In this document: positions 1-5,013 of the stretch, in pieces
Layout of the letters: each line of letters begins with the position of its first letter
Numbering within the stretch: the stretch's first letter is position 1
From: an uncultured Leptolyngbya sp.
GTDB taxonomy: Bacteria; Cyanobacteriota; Cyanobacteriia; Phormidesmidales; Phormidesmidaceae
Assembly (NCBI GenBank): GCA_937899365.1
Contig: CALBPH010000553.1
Coordinates: 1 to 5,673, forward strand
Length of the DNA: 5,673 bases
Reading direction: 5' to 3'
Program-made: the position numbers and the translations under genes
The notes under the pieces: generated by a model
Databases searched by the model: none
Told to the model about the DNA's origin: nothing
Seen by the model: only the letters and a program-made list of their open reading frames with translations

Positions 1-1
1 A

Positions 2-193
2 GGCAGCGTTGTAGTTAAACGCATCGATACGAGCTCTCTTGAGCCGAGGGTGATCTTGGTGGAGAACGGTATTGAAGTGGAGCGCCTAGTCACGGCTGAT
101 GGAGAGGTCACTGTCGAGGAGGATGAGCCCCCTGCGGATGCTGCCGTATCTACAATCAGCACCTTGCCAGTACTGCCCTCCCCTGGCATCTAG
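2..193 (+). CDS. 3' end of an unidentified protein (partial)
   Basis: The reading frame is open from the left edge to a TAG at 191-193 and gives 63 visible C-terminal residues; the start lies outside the window. The other two forward frames hit stops within the first 20 bases, so this frame is the credible one. The visible part begins GSVVVKRIDTSSLEPRVILV and continues ENGIEVERLV. This alternation of beta-prone stretches resembles the end of a small beta-domain, such as those in some pilus or secretion assembly proteins, but the resemblance is only impressionistic. It is followed by an acidic segment (EVTVEEDE) and a low-complexity Ala/Ser/Pro tail, which suggests a disordered C-terminus. I do not recognise the family. 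It reads in the same direction as psaE, but the 390-base gap makes co-transcription uncertain. Confidence 0.6.
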   Translation, partial: GSVVVKRIDTSSLEPRVILVENGIEVERLVTADGEVTVEEDEPPADAAVSTISTLPVLPSPGI

Positions 194-198
194 TTTGC

Positions 199-220
199 GC
201 TAATCGTTTTTGCCGTTAGC
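199..220 (+). terminator. possible stem-loop ending the upstream gene
   Basis: Five bases after the TAG of the partial gene, GCTAA-(t)-CG can pair with CGTTAGC. This gives a 7-bp stem with one bulged T and a 7-base loop (207-213). No U-tract follows, so it is not a classical intrinsic terminator. It may instead protect the mRNA 3' end or be incidental. Confidence 0.25.
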
Positions 221-432
221 TGATTTAGAGCATTAACCGATCTGTGAGATATGCGATGTGCCAATAGTTAGCGGATAAATTCATACCGGGGCTCAGCAAC
301 GCCTCATTTTTATATCTTTCAGGAGCGGGTAGTGATTTAGACTATTCGCTCTTGTTTGTGTTTGCCGATAGTTTATGGCGCAGGTGATGACAAAAAAATG
401 GCGCGAAGCCAGTTCGAATCTGTTGTAGCAAG

Positions 433-461
433 AGATTTCTAAAGAAATATTTCTGAAATCT
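433..461. repeat. interleaved A/T-rich dyads upstream of psaE
   Basis: AGATTTC (433-439) is the exact reverse complement of GAAATCT (455-461). Between them lies a perfect 12-bp palindrome, AGAAATATTTCT (443-454). The two dyads have different centres, so only one of the two hairpins can form at a time. This could be a regulator binding site or simply A/T-rich sequence. Confidence 0.4.
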
Positions 462-518
462 TCGATATGCAACAATTCTTAAATGCTATGGATGTGAGTT
501 CGGCTCTTAGGAGTAGTA

Positions 519-533
519 ACCTGGTTTACAGGT
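519..533 (+). promoter_or_regulatory. small dyad with an HLR1-like half-site before psaE
   Basis: ACCTG-GTTTA-CAGGT forms a perfect 5-bp dyad whose right arm ends 50 bases before the psaE start. It contains GTTTACA (524-530), which matches one half of the HLR1 element ((G/T)TTACA repeats) bound by the response regulator RpaB at high-light-regulated cyanobacterial promoters. The second half-site expected two bases after the A/T positions is not recognisable. Assignment to RpaB is therefore weak, and a leader-RNA hairpin is the alternative. Confidence 0.25.
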
Positions 534-570
534 AGCTTGCTGCTCGCATCAATTACTCGTCTTTGAACAA

Positions 571-576
571 GAGAGG
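571..576 (+). promoter_or_regulatory. psaE ribosome-binding site
   Basis: GAGAGG ends seven bases before the ATG at 584. It decides the start in favour of 584 rather than the in-frame TTG at 563, which has no comparable site. Confidence 0.7.
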
Positions 577-583
577 CTTATTC

Positions 584-772
584 ATGGTTAAGCGTGGATC
601 TAAAGTACGTATCCTGCGGAAGGAATCCTACTGGTTTCAAGATACTGGTACCGTTGCTTCCGTTGACCAAAGCGGTATTAAGTATTCGGTTGTGGTTCGG
701 TTTGACAAGATTAACTACGCTGGCGTTAACACCAATAACTTTGCTGAAACCGAGTTAAAGGAAGTCAAGTAG
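584..772 (+). CDS. psaE: photosystem I reaction center subunit IV (PsaE)
   Basis: PsaE is the small SH3-like beta-barrel subunit on the cytoplasmic (stromal) face of photosystem I. It helps dock ferredoxin and supports cyclic electron flow. The 62-residue product reads MVKRGSKVRILRKESYW, then TVASVDQSGIKYSVVVRF, then VNTNNFAE, which is the PsaE signature along its whole length. Arg39 in VVRFDK corresponds to the arginine implicated in ferredoxin binding in the Synechocystis protein. The loop before VNTNNF is short (NYAGVNTNNF) and lacks the extra Ser/Gly residues of the Synechococcus form; I recall the short form from Nostoc-type proteins. I chose the ATG at 584 because it gives the family N-terminus and has a GAGAGG ribosome-binding site at 571-576. 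A TTG seven codons upstream would add a non-family extension. Transcription is probably monocistronic or runs into mutM, since no terminator is visible after it. Confidence 0.97.
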   Translation: MVKRGSKVRILRKESYWFQDTGTVASVDQSGIKYSVVVRFDKINYAGVNTNNFAETELKEVK

Positions 773-786
773 AGCTTTCAGCCTAA

Positions 787-810
787 GGGGGTGTGGTAGA
801 ATTAGCAGAG
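787..810 (+). other. tRNA-Leu 5'-half-like fragment (possible relic)
   Basis: This stretch reads GGGGGTGTGG followed by TAGAATTAGCAGAG. As I recall them, bacterial tRNA-Leu genes begin GGGGGTGTGG, CGGAATTGG, CAGAC. About 20 of 24 positions agree, covering the 5' acceptor strand and D-arm. The similarity stops there: no anticodon arm, variable arm or T-arm follows before mutM, so this is not a functional tRNA. It may be a relic of recombination at a tRNA, or chance. Confidence 0.25.
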
Positions 811-828
811 TTGTTTGTCTAATGTACC

Positions 829-1674
829 TTGCCAGAACTTCCTGAGGTAGAAACTGTCCGACGAGGGCTCAGTCGAGCTACTCTCCTTCAACCTATTCGG
901 GGTGTGCATGTACTGTTAGATCGCAGTATTGCTCACCCTGTTTCTATTGACGACTTTCTGCCTGCTGTCATAGGGGCTGAGATTACGGCATGGCAGCGGC
1001 GGGGGAAATATTTGTTGGCGGTTTTAGCTCGCTGTAATCAACCCGCTGGTTGGTTGGGGTGCCATCTGCGTATGACGGGGCAGTTGCTTTGGGTCCAACA
1101 GTCTATGCCGGTATCGTCTCACTGCCGCGTTCGGCTCTTTTTAGATGATGATCGAGAGCTGCGATATGTCGATCAGCGTACCTTTGGCCGTTTGTGGTGG
1201 GTACCCCCAGCCGAGGAGCCTGCTCATATTATGACCGGGCTACAACGGTTGGGGCCAGCGCCTTTTGCCGATGAGTTTTCACTTAGCTAATTGCGAACTT
1301 GGTAAGCCAAGCGAAAGCGCCCGATCAAAAATGCTCTGCTTGATCAGGCGATGGTGGCTGGCATTGGGAATATCTATGCTGATGAGGCTTTGTTTTTGAG
1401 TGGGATTCGACCGATGGTGAGATGCGATCTCATCTCTCGCCCACGACTTCAACGCCTACACACCTCTATCCGCAAAGTGCTCACCGACAGCATCGAAGCC
1501 GGCGGTACCACCTTTAGCGACTTTCGCGATATCCACGGCATCAATGGCAATTATGGTGGTGTGGCTTGGGTCTATGACCGCGAAAATGAACCCTGCCGTG
1601 TGTGTAGCACCCCCATTCAGCGCATTAAGCTAGCCGGACGCTCAGCCCACTATTGCCCCAGTTGTCAGAAATAA
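829..1674 (+). pseudogene. mutM: formamidopyrimidine-DNA glycosylase (Fpg/MutM), interrupted by two in-frame stops
   Basis: Fpg/MutM removes 8-oxoguanine and formamidopyrimidines from oxidised DNA. The TTG at 829 gives the invariant start (M)PELPEVETVRRGL, with Pro2 (the nucleophile after Met removal) and Glu3. Lys60 in RRGKYLL and the void-filling residues Met82, Arg117 and Phe119 are present. No ribosome-binding site is visible. The frame stops at TAA 1288-1290 after 153 codons and again at TAA 1303-1305, then continues in the same frame. It runs through the H2TH region (GIGNIYADEALF) and a complete C-x2-C-x16-C-x2-C zinc finger to TAA 1672-1674, 281 positions in all, which is normal family length. 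Alignment with E. coli Fpg through the break, from memory, needs no gap; the stops replace a Tyr and a helix residue. The downstream half could restart at ATG 1351, but it would lack the first part of the H2TH domain and has no good ribosome-binding site. I infer a recent pseudogene; readthrough or sequence error remain possible. Confidence 0.85.
1283..1311 (+). other. mutM domain-boundary lesion: two TAA codons with a local hairpin
   Basis: The first TAA (1288-1290) ends the 8-bp palindrome TTAGCTAA (1283-1290). The second TAA (1303-1305) sits in the tetraloop of a perfect stem, CTTGG-TAAG-CCAAG (1298-1311), which begins eight bases after the first stop. Both stops fall between the N-terminal beta-sandwich (catalytic) domain and the H2TH/zinc-finger domain. 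Confidence 0.8.
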
Positions 1675-1688
1675 CCCAGTCCAGGCTC

Positions 1689-1716
1689 TTGGCGGGTGAT
1701 TCAGGCGCGATAATAT
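1689..1716 (+). promoter_or_regulatory. candidate sigma-70-type promoter of ndhO
   Basis: TTGGCG (1689-1694) and TAATAT (1711-1716) are separated by 16 bases, a reasonable -35/-10 pair. Transcription would start near 1723, giving a leader of about 18 bases. The -10 also forms the left arm of a 7-bp inverted repeat, TAATATA (1711-1717) with TATATTA (1727-1733), which could be an operator or an alternative -10. Confidence 0.4.
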
Positions 1717-1740
1717 AGTGACCAGTTATATTAATCAGTA

Positions 1741-1956
1741 ATGGCAATTAAAAAGGGTACGTTTGTACGAGTTGTGCGAGAAAAACTAGAAAATAGCGTC
1801 GAAGCCACTGCCAGCGACACCCGGTTTCCCCCTTATATTTTTAAGACCCAAGGAGAAATTCTAGAAATTCGTGATGACTATGCCCTCGTAAAATTTGGCC
1901 GAGTCCCCACCCCCAATATTTGGTTACAGGTTGCCCAACTCGAAGAGTTCAAATAA
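1741..1956 (+). CDS. ndhO: NAD(P)H-quinone oxidoreductase subunit O (NdhO)
   Basis: NdhO is a small cytoplasmic-side subunit of the cyanobacterial/chloroplast NDH-1 complex. That complex carries electrons from ferredoxin to plastoquinone in cyclic flow and respiration. The 71-residue product is the usual family length. It shows the family pattern MAIKKGTFVRVVREKLENS, then a PPYIF segment, GEILEIRDDYALVKF, and the hallmark PTPNIWLQVAQLE near the C-terminus. The ATG at 1741 gives the standard N-terminus, although no strong ribosome-binding site precedes it. The gene lies 66 bases after mutM and has its own candidate promoter, so it can be expressed independently of the broken gene. No convincing intrinsic terminator follows. 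Confidence 0.95.
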   Translation: MAIKKGTFVRVVREKLENSVEATASDTRFPPYIFKTQGEILEIRDDYALVKFGRVPTPNIWLQVAQLEEFK

Positions 1957-2115
1957 AGCCAAAGGTTTTACCGTTGCTGATATGGGGGATGTACCCATCT
2001 TTAGGTGCTGGCCAGTCATGCATTAAGAATCTGCTTGAATTTCGCCAGTTTTAAGTAGCCTTCGACACAATGGAGACATAAACCAGTTTAGTGAAACGTC
2101 TCTGGGCGACTTTAG

Positions 2116-2151
2116 TCAGGCGATGGAGCGGCCGAGGTGCCCTCAGGCGAT
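2116..2151 (+). repeat. direct repeat TCAGGCGAT in the mdh leader
   Basis: TCAGGCGAT occurs at 2116-2124 and 2143-2151, starts 27 bases apart, just before the mdh ribosome-binding site. A third exact copy lies inside mutM at 1344-1352. The core TCAGGCG also occurs at 1701-1707 and 3647-3653. Confidence 0.5.
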
Positions 2152-2161
2152 CAGGAGTCCT

Positions 2162-3148
2162 ATGATCGTCGCTAGTGTATCCCTGCAACCCGCTGATACA
2201 GCTGCCATCACCATCCCCAAAGTTACCGTTATCGGAGCGGGGAATGTTGGAGCCAGCCTGGCCCAAAATTTGCTGGCCCAAAACTTAGCCGATGTGGTGC
2301 TGTTGGACATTGTCGAAGGTCGTCCCCAGGGACTCGCCCTGGATATGGCTGAAGCCTGTCCTCTCGAAGGTTGTACCCATCACATCACAGGTACAAACGA
2401 CTATCAAGATACCGCAGGCTCCCAGGTCATTGTGATTACGGCAGGCCTGCCCCGCAAGCCAGGGATGTCCAGGGACGACCTGCTTAACATCAACGGCAAC
2501 ATTGTTTTAGAGGTGATGACAAAGGCATTACCCCACTCCCCAGATGCCCATTTTGTTCTGGTGACCAACCCGTTAGATGTCATGGCCTATGTGGCTTGGC
2601 AGGCAAGCGGTCTCCCCCCAAATAGAGTCATTGGCCAAGCCGGTGTGCTAGATTCTGCGCGCTTTCGTACATTTATTGCCCAGACCCTGGGTGTTCCTCC
2701 CCACGATGTTTCCACAATGGTGCTGGGCGGGCATGGCGATTTGATGGTGCCGCTCATCAGCCACACCACCGTTAGTACCATTCCCTTAACAGAGCTGCTA
2801 CCGGCCGTAACAATCCGGCAGCTGGTAGATCGCACTCGCAAAGGCGGTGCAGAAATTGTCAATCACCTCAAAACAGGGGGCGCTTTCTATGCGCCGGCAG
2901 CCGCTACAGCCACCATGGTGGCTGCAATTCTCCAAGATCAGTCAGCCATATTGCCAGTATCGGCCTATCTGGATGGCCAGTATGGTCTAGAAGTTATTTA
3001 TCTAGGGGTGCCCTGTCATCTTGATAGTACTGGTGTGGCCTCGGTCGTAGAGCTTTCCCTAACTGAGGATGAGCAAGCCGCCCTAGAATCATCGGCTCGC
3101 TCGGTTAGGCAAACGTTGCACAAGGCGCGAACGTTATTTTCGCTCTAA
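2162..3148 (+). CDS. mdh: malate dehydrogenase (LDH-like type)
   Basis: This enzyme interconverts malate and oxaloacetate with NAD(H) in the cytoplasm. The 328-residue product has a Rossmann GAGNVG at 25-30 and Asp49 at the end of beta-2 (VVLLDIVEGRPQG), which favours NAD over NADP. The substrate loop PRKPGMSRDDLL carries Arg98 and Arg104. VTNPLDVM spans 134-141, LDSARF provides Asp164 and Arg167, and GGHGD carries the catalytic His191. The substrate-loop sequence is typical of malate rather than lactate dehydrogenases. I chose the ATG at 2162 because AGGAG (2153-2157) sits four bases upstream. An in-frame ATG at 2123 would add 13 residues with no better site. Even so, the protein has about 18 residues before the usual N-terminus. 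No clear promoter was found in 1957-2161. The stop codon overlaps that of the convergent lipA. Confidence 0.93.
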   Translation: MIVASVSLQPADTAAITIPKVTVIGAGNVGASLAQNLLAQNLADVVLLDIVEGRPQGLALDMAEACPLEGCTHHITGTNDYQDTAGSQVIVITAGLPRKPGMSRDDLLNINGNIVLEVMTKALPHSPDAHFVLVTNPLDVMAYVAWQASGLPPNRVIGQAGVLDSARFRTFIAQTLGVPPHDVSTMVLGGHGDLMVPLISHTTVSTIPLTELLPAVTIRQLVDRTRKGGAEIVNHLKTGGAFYAPAAATATMVAAILQDQSAILPVSAYLDGQYGLEVIYLGVPCHLDSTGVASVVELSLTEDEQAALESSARSVRQTLHKARTLFSL

Positions 3149-4032
3149 ACGTGTTGGTGACGAGGTCGAGGATACTCAGCCATCAGCCGTCTCACCTCTT
3201 CTGCGTGATAAGAGCTGCGAGTTAGGGGCGACGACACCACCTGTAAAAAGCCCATGGCTTCTCCAGCCTGGCGCCATTGGTCAAACTGCCCAGGGGTCAC
3301 AAAGTCTTGCACTCCAAGGTGTTTTTGCGTGGGTTGTAAGTACTGACCAATGGTGAGGATATCGCAGTCCACCGCCCGCAGGTCGGCCATTGTCTGACGC
3401 ACTTCTTCATCGGTTTCCCCCAGGCCCACCATGATGCCCGATTTGGTGTAGGCCCATGGAGCCAATTCCCGGGTGCGCTGTAGTAGCTCAAGGCTCCGTT
3501 GGTAGTTACCTTGGGGGCGCACTCGACGGTAGAGCCGGGGAATGGTCTCCGTGTTGTGATTCATCACCTCAGGAGCTGCCGATAGGATAATTTTTAAGGC
3601 ATCCCAGTTGCCACATAGGTCGGGAATAAGCACCTCAATGGTGGTATCAGGCGAAAGCTTTCGCGTTTCTTCAATACAACGGACAAACTGACTGGCGCCA
3701 CCATCGGTGAGGTCATCTCGGTTTACCGAGGTAATCACCACATGGTTGAGGTTCATTCTTCGGACAGCTTCCCCCAACCGAACCGGCTCGGTTGGATCTA
3801 ATGCCTGGGGCTTTTTCTCAAAGTCGATATCACAGTAAGGACAGGCCCGGGTACAGGCGGGGCCCATAATCAAAAATGTGGCCGTTCCAGCATTAAAACA
3901 CTCACCAATATTGGGGCAAGAGGCCTCTTCGCACACGGTGTTGAGGGCCAGGTCTTGCAAAATACCTTTGACATTGCCAACTCTTTCCCACTGGGGTGCT
4001 TTGACTCTTAGCCAGTCTGGTTTAACGGTCAC
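3145..4032 (-). CDS. lipA: lipoyl synthase (radical SAM)
   Basis: LipA inserts two sulfurs into protein-bound octanoyl chains, making the lipoyl cofactor of 2-oxoacid dehydrogenases and the glycine cleavage H protein. The 295-residue product is of normal length. It carries the auxiliary cluster motif C-x4-C-x5-C (Cys34, 39, 45; CEEASCPNIGEC). The radical-SAM motif is C-x3-C-x2-C (Cys60, 64, 67; CTRACPYC). The C-terminal RSSYHAEE provides the serine ligand of the auxiliary cluster. GIMVGLGET and GQYLQPT are also typical. The start is a GTG (4032-4030), with AAGG at 4045-4042 about nine bases upstream on its strand. Its TAG (3147-3145) shares two bases with the mdh TAA, so the two transcripts must overlap unless one ends inside a gene. 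From memory, some cyanobacteria carry two lipA copies; which one this is cannot be told here. Confidence 0.96.
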   Translation of the reverse strand: MTVKPDWLRVKAPQWERVGNVKGILQDLALNTVCEEASCPNIGECFNAGTATFLIMGPACTRACPYCDIDFEKKPQALDPTEPVRLGEAVRRMNLNHVVITSVNRDDLTDGGASQFVRCIEETRKLSPDTTIEVLIPDLCGNWDALKIILSAAPEVMNHNTETIPRLYRRVRPQGNYQRSLELLQRTRELAPWAYTKSGIMVGLGETDEEVRQTMADLRAVDCDILTIGQYLQPTQKHLGVQDFVTPGQFDQWRQAGEAMGFLQVVSSPLTRSSYHAEEVRRLMAEYPRPRHQHV

Positions 4033-4088
4033 ACTACTTTGCCTTTACGAACGGAGCTGCGATGTCAGACGATTTGACAGCAGTACTG

Positions 4089-4097
4089 ATTCTAACA
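4089..4097 (-). promoter_or_regulatory. candidate extended -10 promoter of lipA
   Basis: Read on the - strand the sequence is TGT-TAGAAT, one mismatch from the extended -10 consensus TGnTATAAT. Transcription would start near 4082, giving a leader of about 50 bases before the GTG. No good -35 is visible, which is tolerable for extended -10 promoters. Confidence 0.33.
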
Positions 4098-4159
4098 ATT
4101 TCAGGGCTAGGACATAGACTTGCTTGAAACTGCGACGTGCCCCCAGCTCGAGGGCTGAT

Positions 4160-4822
4160 ATGGGTAAGATGTTAAACAGTAAGTACGAAATTTCAACCCT
4201 TACACCGTTTCTAGCCCTTTCTGGAATGCAAGGTCTTCATCCCTTAGCTCGCAGTTTTGCTCTGCTGTGCGTCGGCTCTGCCCTGGGCTTAGCTCTGCTA
4301 GAGTGGCGTGATCCTTTGGGCTGGAAGGTGGCCAACGCTCGACCGCCCCAAGCGGCCAGTAATCTAAGCACCCGAACCGCATCAATCACCAACGGTCGTC
4401 GCCCACCTTTGGCGCGTAGTCTGAGGAACCAATCAGACATACAGATTGTGCTCCACATAGGCGCACGCAAGATAGACGTCTATCGAAAAGGTGATGTCAT
4501 TAAGCAGTATCTTGTGGCTGTTGGCCAGGCTGAGTGGGAAACCCCAGAGGGGACCTTTAGCGTCATCCAGACCCAAAAGTACCCTACGTGGCAGCACCCT
4601 ATTACTGGAGAGATAGTCCCTGCTGGTAAAGATAATCCGTTGGGGTCACGCTGGATTGGATTTTTGTCCAGTGAAGATGGTGAAATTGGATTTCATGGCA
4701 CCAATGAAGAACGACTGATTGGTGAGGCCGTTTCCCATGGCTGTGTGCGCATGCTCAACGAAGATATCGAGGATCTTTATACCTACGTTGAAATAGGCAC
4801 TACGGTTGTAGTGAAGCGCTAG
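4160..4822 (+). CDS. L,D-transpeptidase (YkuD domain), membrane-anchored or exported
   Basis: YkuD-family L,D-transpeptidases form 3-3 cross-links in peptidoglycan or attach proteins to it, acting in the periplasm. In the 220-residue product the catalytic signature is clear. His179 sits in GFHGTNEE, and SHGCVRM at 192-198 provides the nucleophile Cys195 and Arg197. TPEGTFSV and a P.W..P.TGE stretch upstream are also typical. Residues 32-47 (SFALLCVGSALGLALL, preceded by Arg31) form a hydrophobic helix, which may be a signal anchor or an uncleaved signal. A possible AxA site (ANA) lies at 58-60. A linker rich in Arg, Ser and Ala connects it to the catalytic domain, which starts near residue 93. 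I chose ATG 4160 for the GAGGG at 4150-4154. ATG 4226 (residue 23) would give a more classical signal peptide but a poorer ribosome-binding site. It diverges from lipA with a 127-base spacer. Confidence 0.9.
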   Translation: MGKMLNSKYEISTLTPFLALSGMQGLHPLARSFALLCVGSALGLALLEWRDPLGWKVANARPPQAASNLSTRTASITNGRRPPLARSLRNQSDIQIVLHIGARKIDVYRKGDVIKQYLVAVGQAEWETPEGTFSVIQTQKYPTWQHPITGEIVPAGKDNPLGSRWIGFLSSEDGEIGFHGTNEERLIGEAVSHGCVRMLNEDIEDLYTYVEIGTTVVVKR

Positions 4823-4825
4823 AGA

Positions 4826-4841
4826 ATGGCACCTGTGCCAT
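4826..4841 (+). repeat. perfect hairpin just after the L,D-transpeptidase gene
   Basis: ATGGCAC-CT-GTGCCAT is a perfect 7-bp inverted repeat (more realistically a 6-bp stem with a CCTG loop), three bases after the TAG. It is followed by AAGTAAAAAAA, not by a T-run, so it is not a canonical + strand intrinsic terminator. It may stabilise the 3' end. Confidence 0.45.
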
Positions 4842-4847
4842 AAGTAA

Positions 4848-4864
4848 AAAAAGCCGATGAGGCT
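4848..4864 (-). terminator. weak terminator-like hairpin facing leftwards
   Basis: On the - strand AGCC-TCATC-GGCT is followed directly by a T-run, the order expected of an intrinsic terminator. The stem is only 4 bp. The only known - strand gene to the right ends at 5353, with a + strand gene in between, so this would stop antisense or readthrough transcription if it works at all. Confidence 0.2.
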
Positions 4865-4910
4865 AACAGAACGCATCTAGAGCGACAGAACGCATAGGAT
4901 CGCTTAGCCT
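4860..4910. repeat. nested direct and inverted repeats in the spacer
   Basis: ACAGAACGCAT occurs twice, at 4866-4876 and 4885-4895, with a 19-base period. The pair is enclosed by the 7-bp inverted repeat AGGCTAA (4860-4866) and TTAGCCT (4904-4910). The rest of this 191-base spacer (4823-5013) contains no gene. Confidence 0.55.
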
Positions 4911-4935
4911 AATCTATAGACCATGAAAAAAGTTT

Positions 4936-4968
4936 AAGAAATCTGACGAAGTTTGTATCTGATTTCTT
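4936..4968. repeat. 8-bp inverted repeat upstream of the small membrane protein gene
   Basis: AAGAAATC (4936-4943) is the exact reverse complement of GATTTCTT (4961-4968), separated by 17 bases. ATCTGA is also directly repeated at 4941-4946 and 4957-4962. It lies 45 bases before the ATG at 5014, a plausible operator or leader-hairpin position. No convincing -35/-10 pair was found. Confidence 0.4.
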
Positions 4969-5013
4969 GGGCTTTGGTGGCTTTAGCGTCTCTGTTTAGC
5001 AATTTTCTATCTA

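Larger units (their letters stand above)
194..583 (+). other. 390-base non-coding leader region upstream of psaE
   Basis: No credible gene lies here: the longest open frame, 60 codons on the - strand, has no ribosome-binding site and no recognisable product. What is visible is A/T-rich regulatory-looking sequence. There are three copies of TGCCNNTAG (211-219, 259-267, 363-371), two of TGATTTAGA (221-229, 333-341) and two of ATGGCGC (375-381, 398-404). There is also a 12-bp palindrome at 443-454 and a small dyad at 519-533. I could not find a convincing paired -35/-10 promoter. A long leader is plausible for psaE, because photosystem I genes are strongly light-regulated in cyanobacteria, but which elements matter cannot be read from sequence alone. 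Confidence 0.5.

Noticed and set aside
406..422. tRNA T-arm-like sequence (GTTCGAATC) upstream of psaE, which together with the tRNA-Leu-like piece at 787 might suggest a permuted tRNA
   Set aside because: Only three stem pairs flank the loop, no acceptor complement to GGGGGTG is present, and psaE lies between the two pieces.
293..475. 60-codon open frame on the - strand in the psaE leader
   Set aside because: No ribosome-binding site, no recognisable motifs, and it spans the repeated elements and dyads of the leader; most likely chance.
1288..1305. TAA reassigned to an amino acid in this organism
   Set aside because: TAA ends ndhO, mdh and mutM itself at the expected family lengths, so it is a normal stop here.
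1351..1674. The downstream half of mutM as an independent gene
   Set aside because: Its ATG aligns to the middle of the conserved H2TH region, has no good ribosome-binding site, and the frame continues upstream with family-like sequence up to the second stop; it is a fragment of one gene.
1982..1998. Possible terminator after ndhO (ATGGG / CCCAT hairpin)
   Set aside because: Only a 5-bp stem with no T-run afterwards; too weak to call.
2051..2862. Open frames on the - strand overlapping mdh (2051-2281 and 2587-2862)
   Set aside because: They are shadows of the well-supported mdh frame and have no family-like sequence.
4074..4079. Perfect TTGACA -35 box upstream of the L,D-transpeptidase gene
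   Set aside because: No acceptable -10 lies 16-19 bases downstream; the nearest candidate is at about 13 bases.
4200..4876. Open frames on the - strand overlapping the L,D-transpeptidase gene
   Set aside because: Arg/Ala-rich or low-quality translations opposite a gene with a clear catalytic signature.
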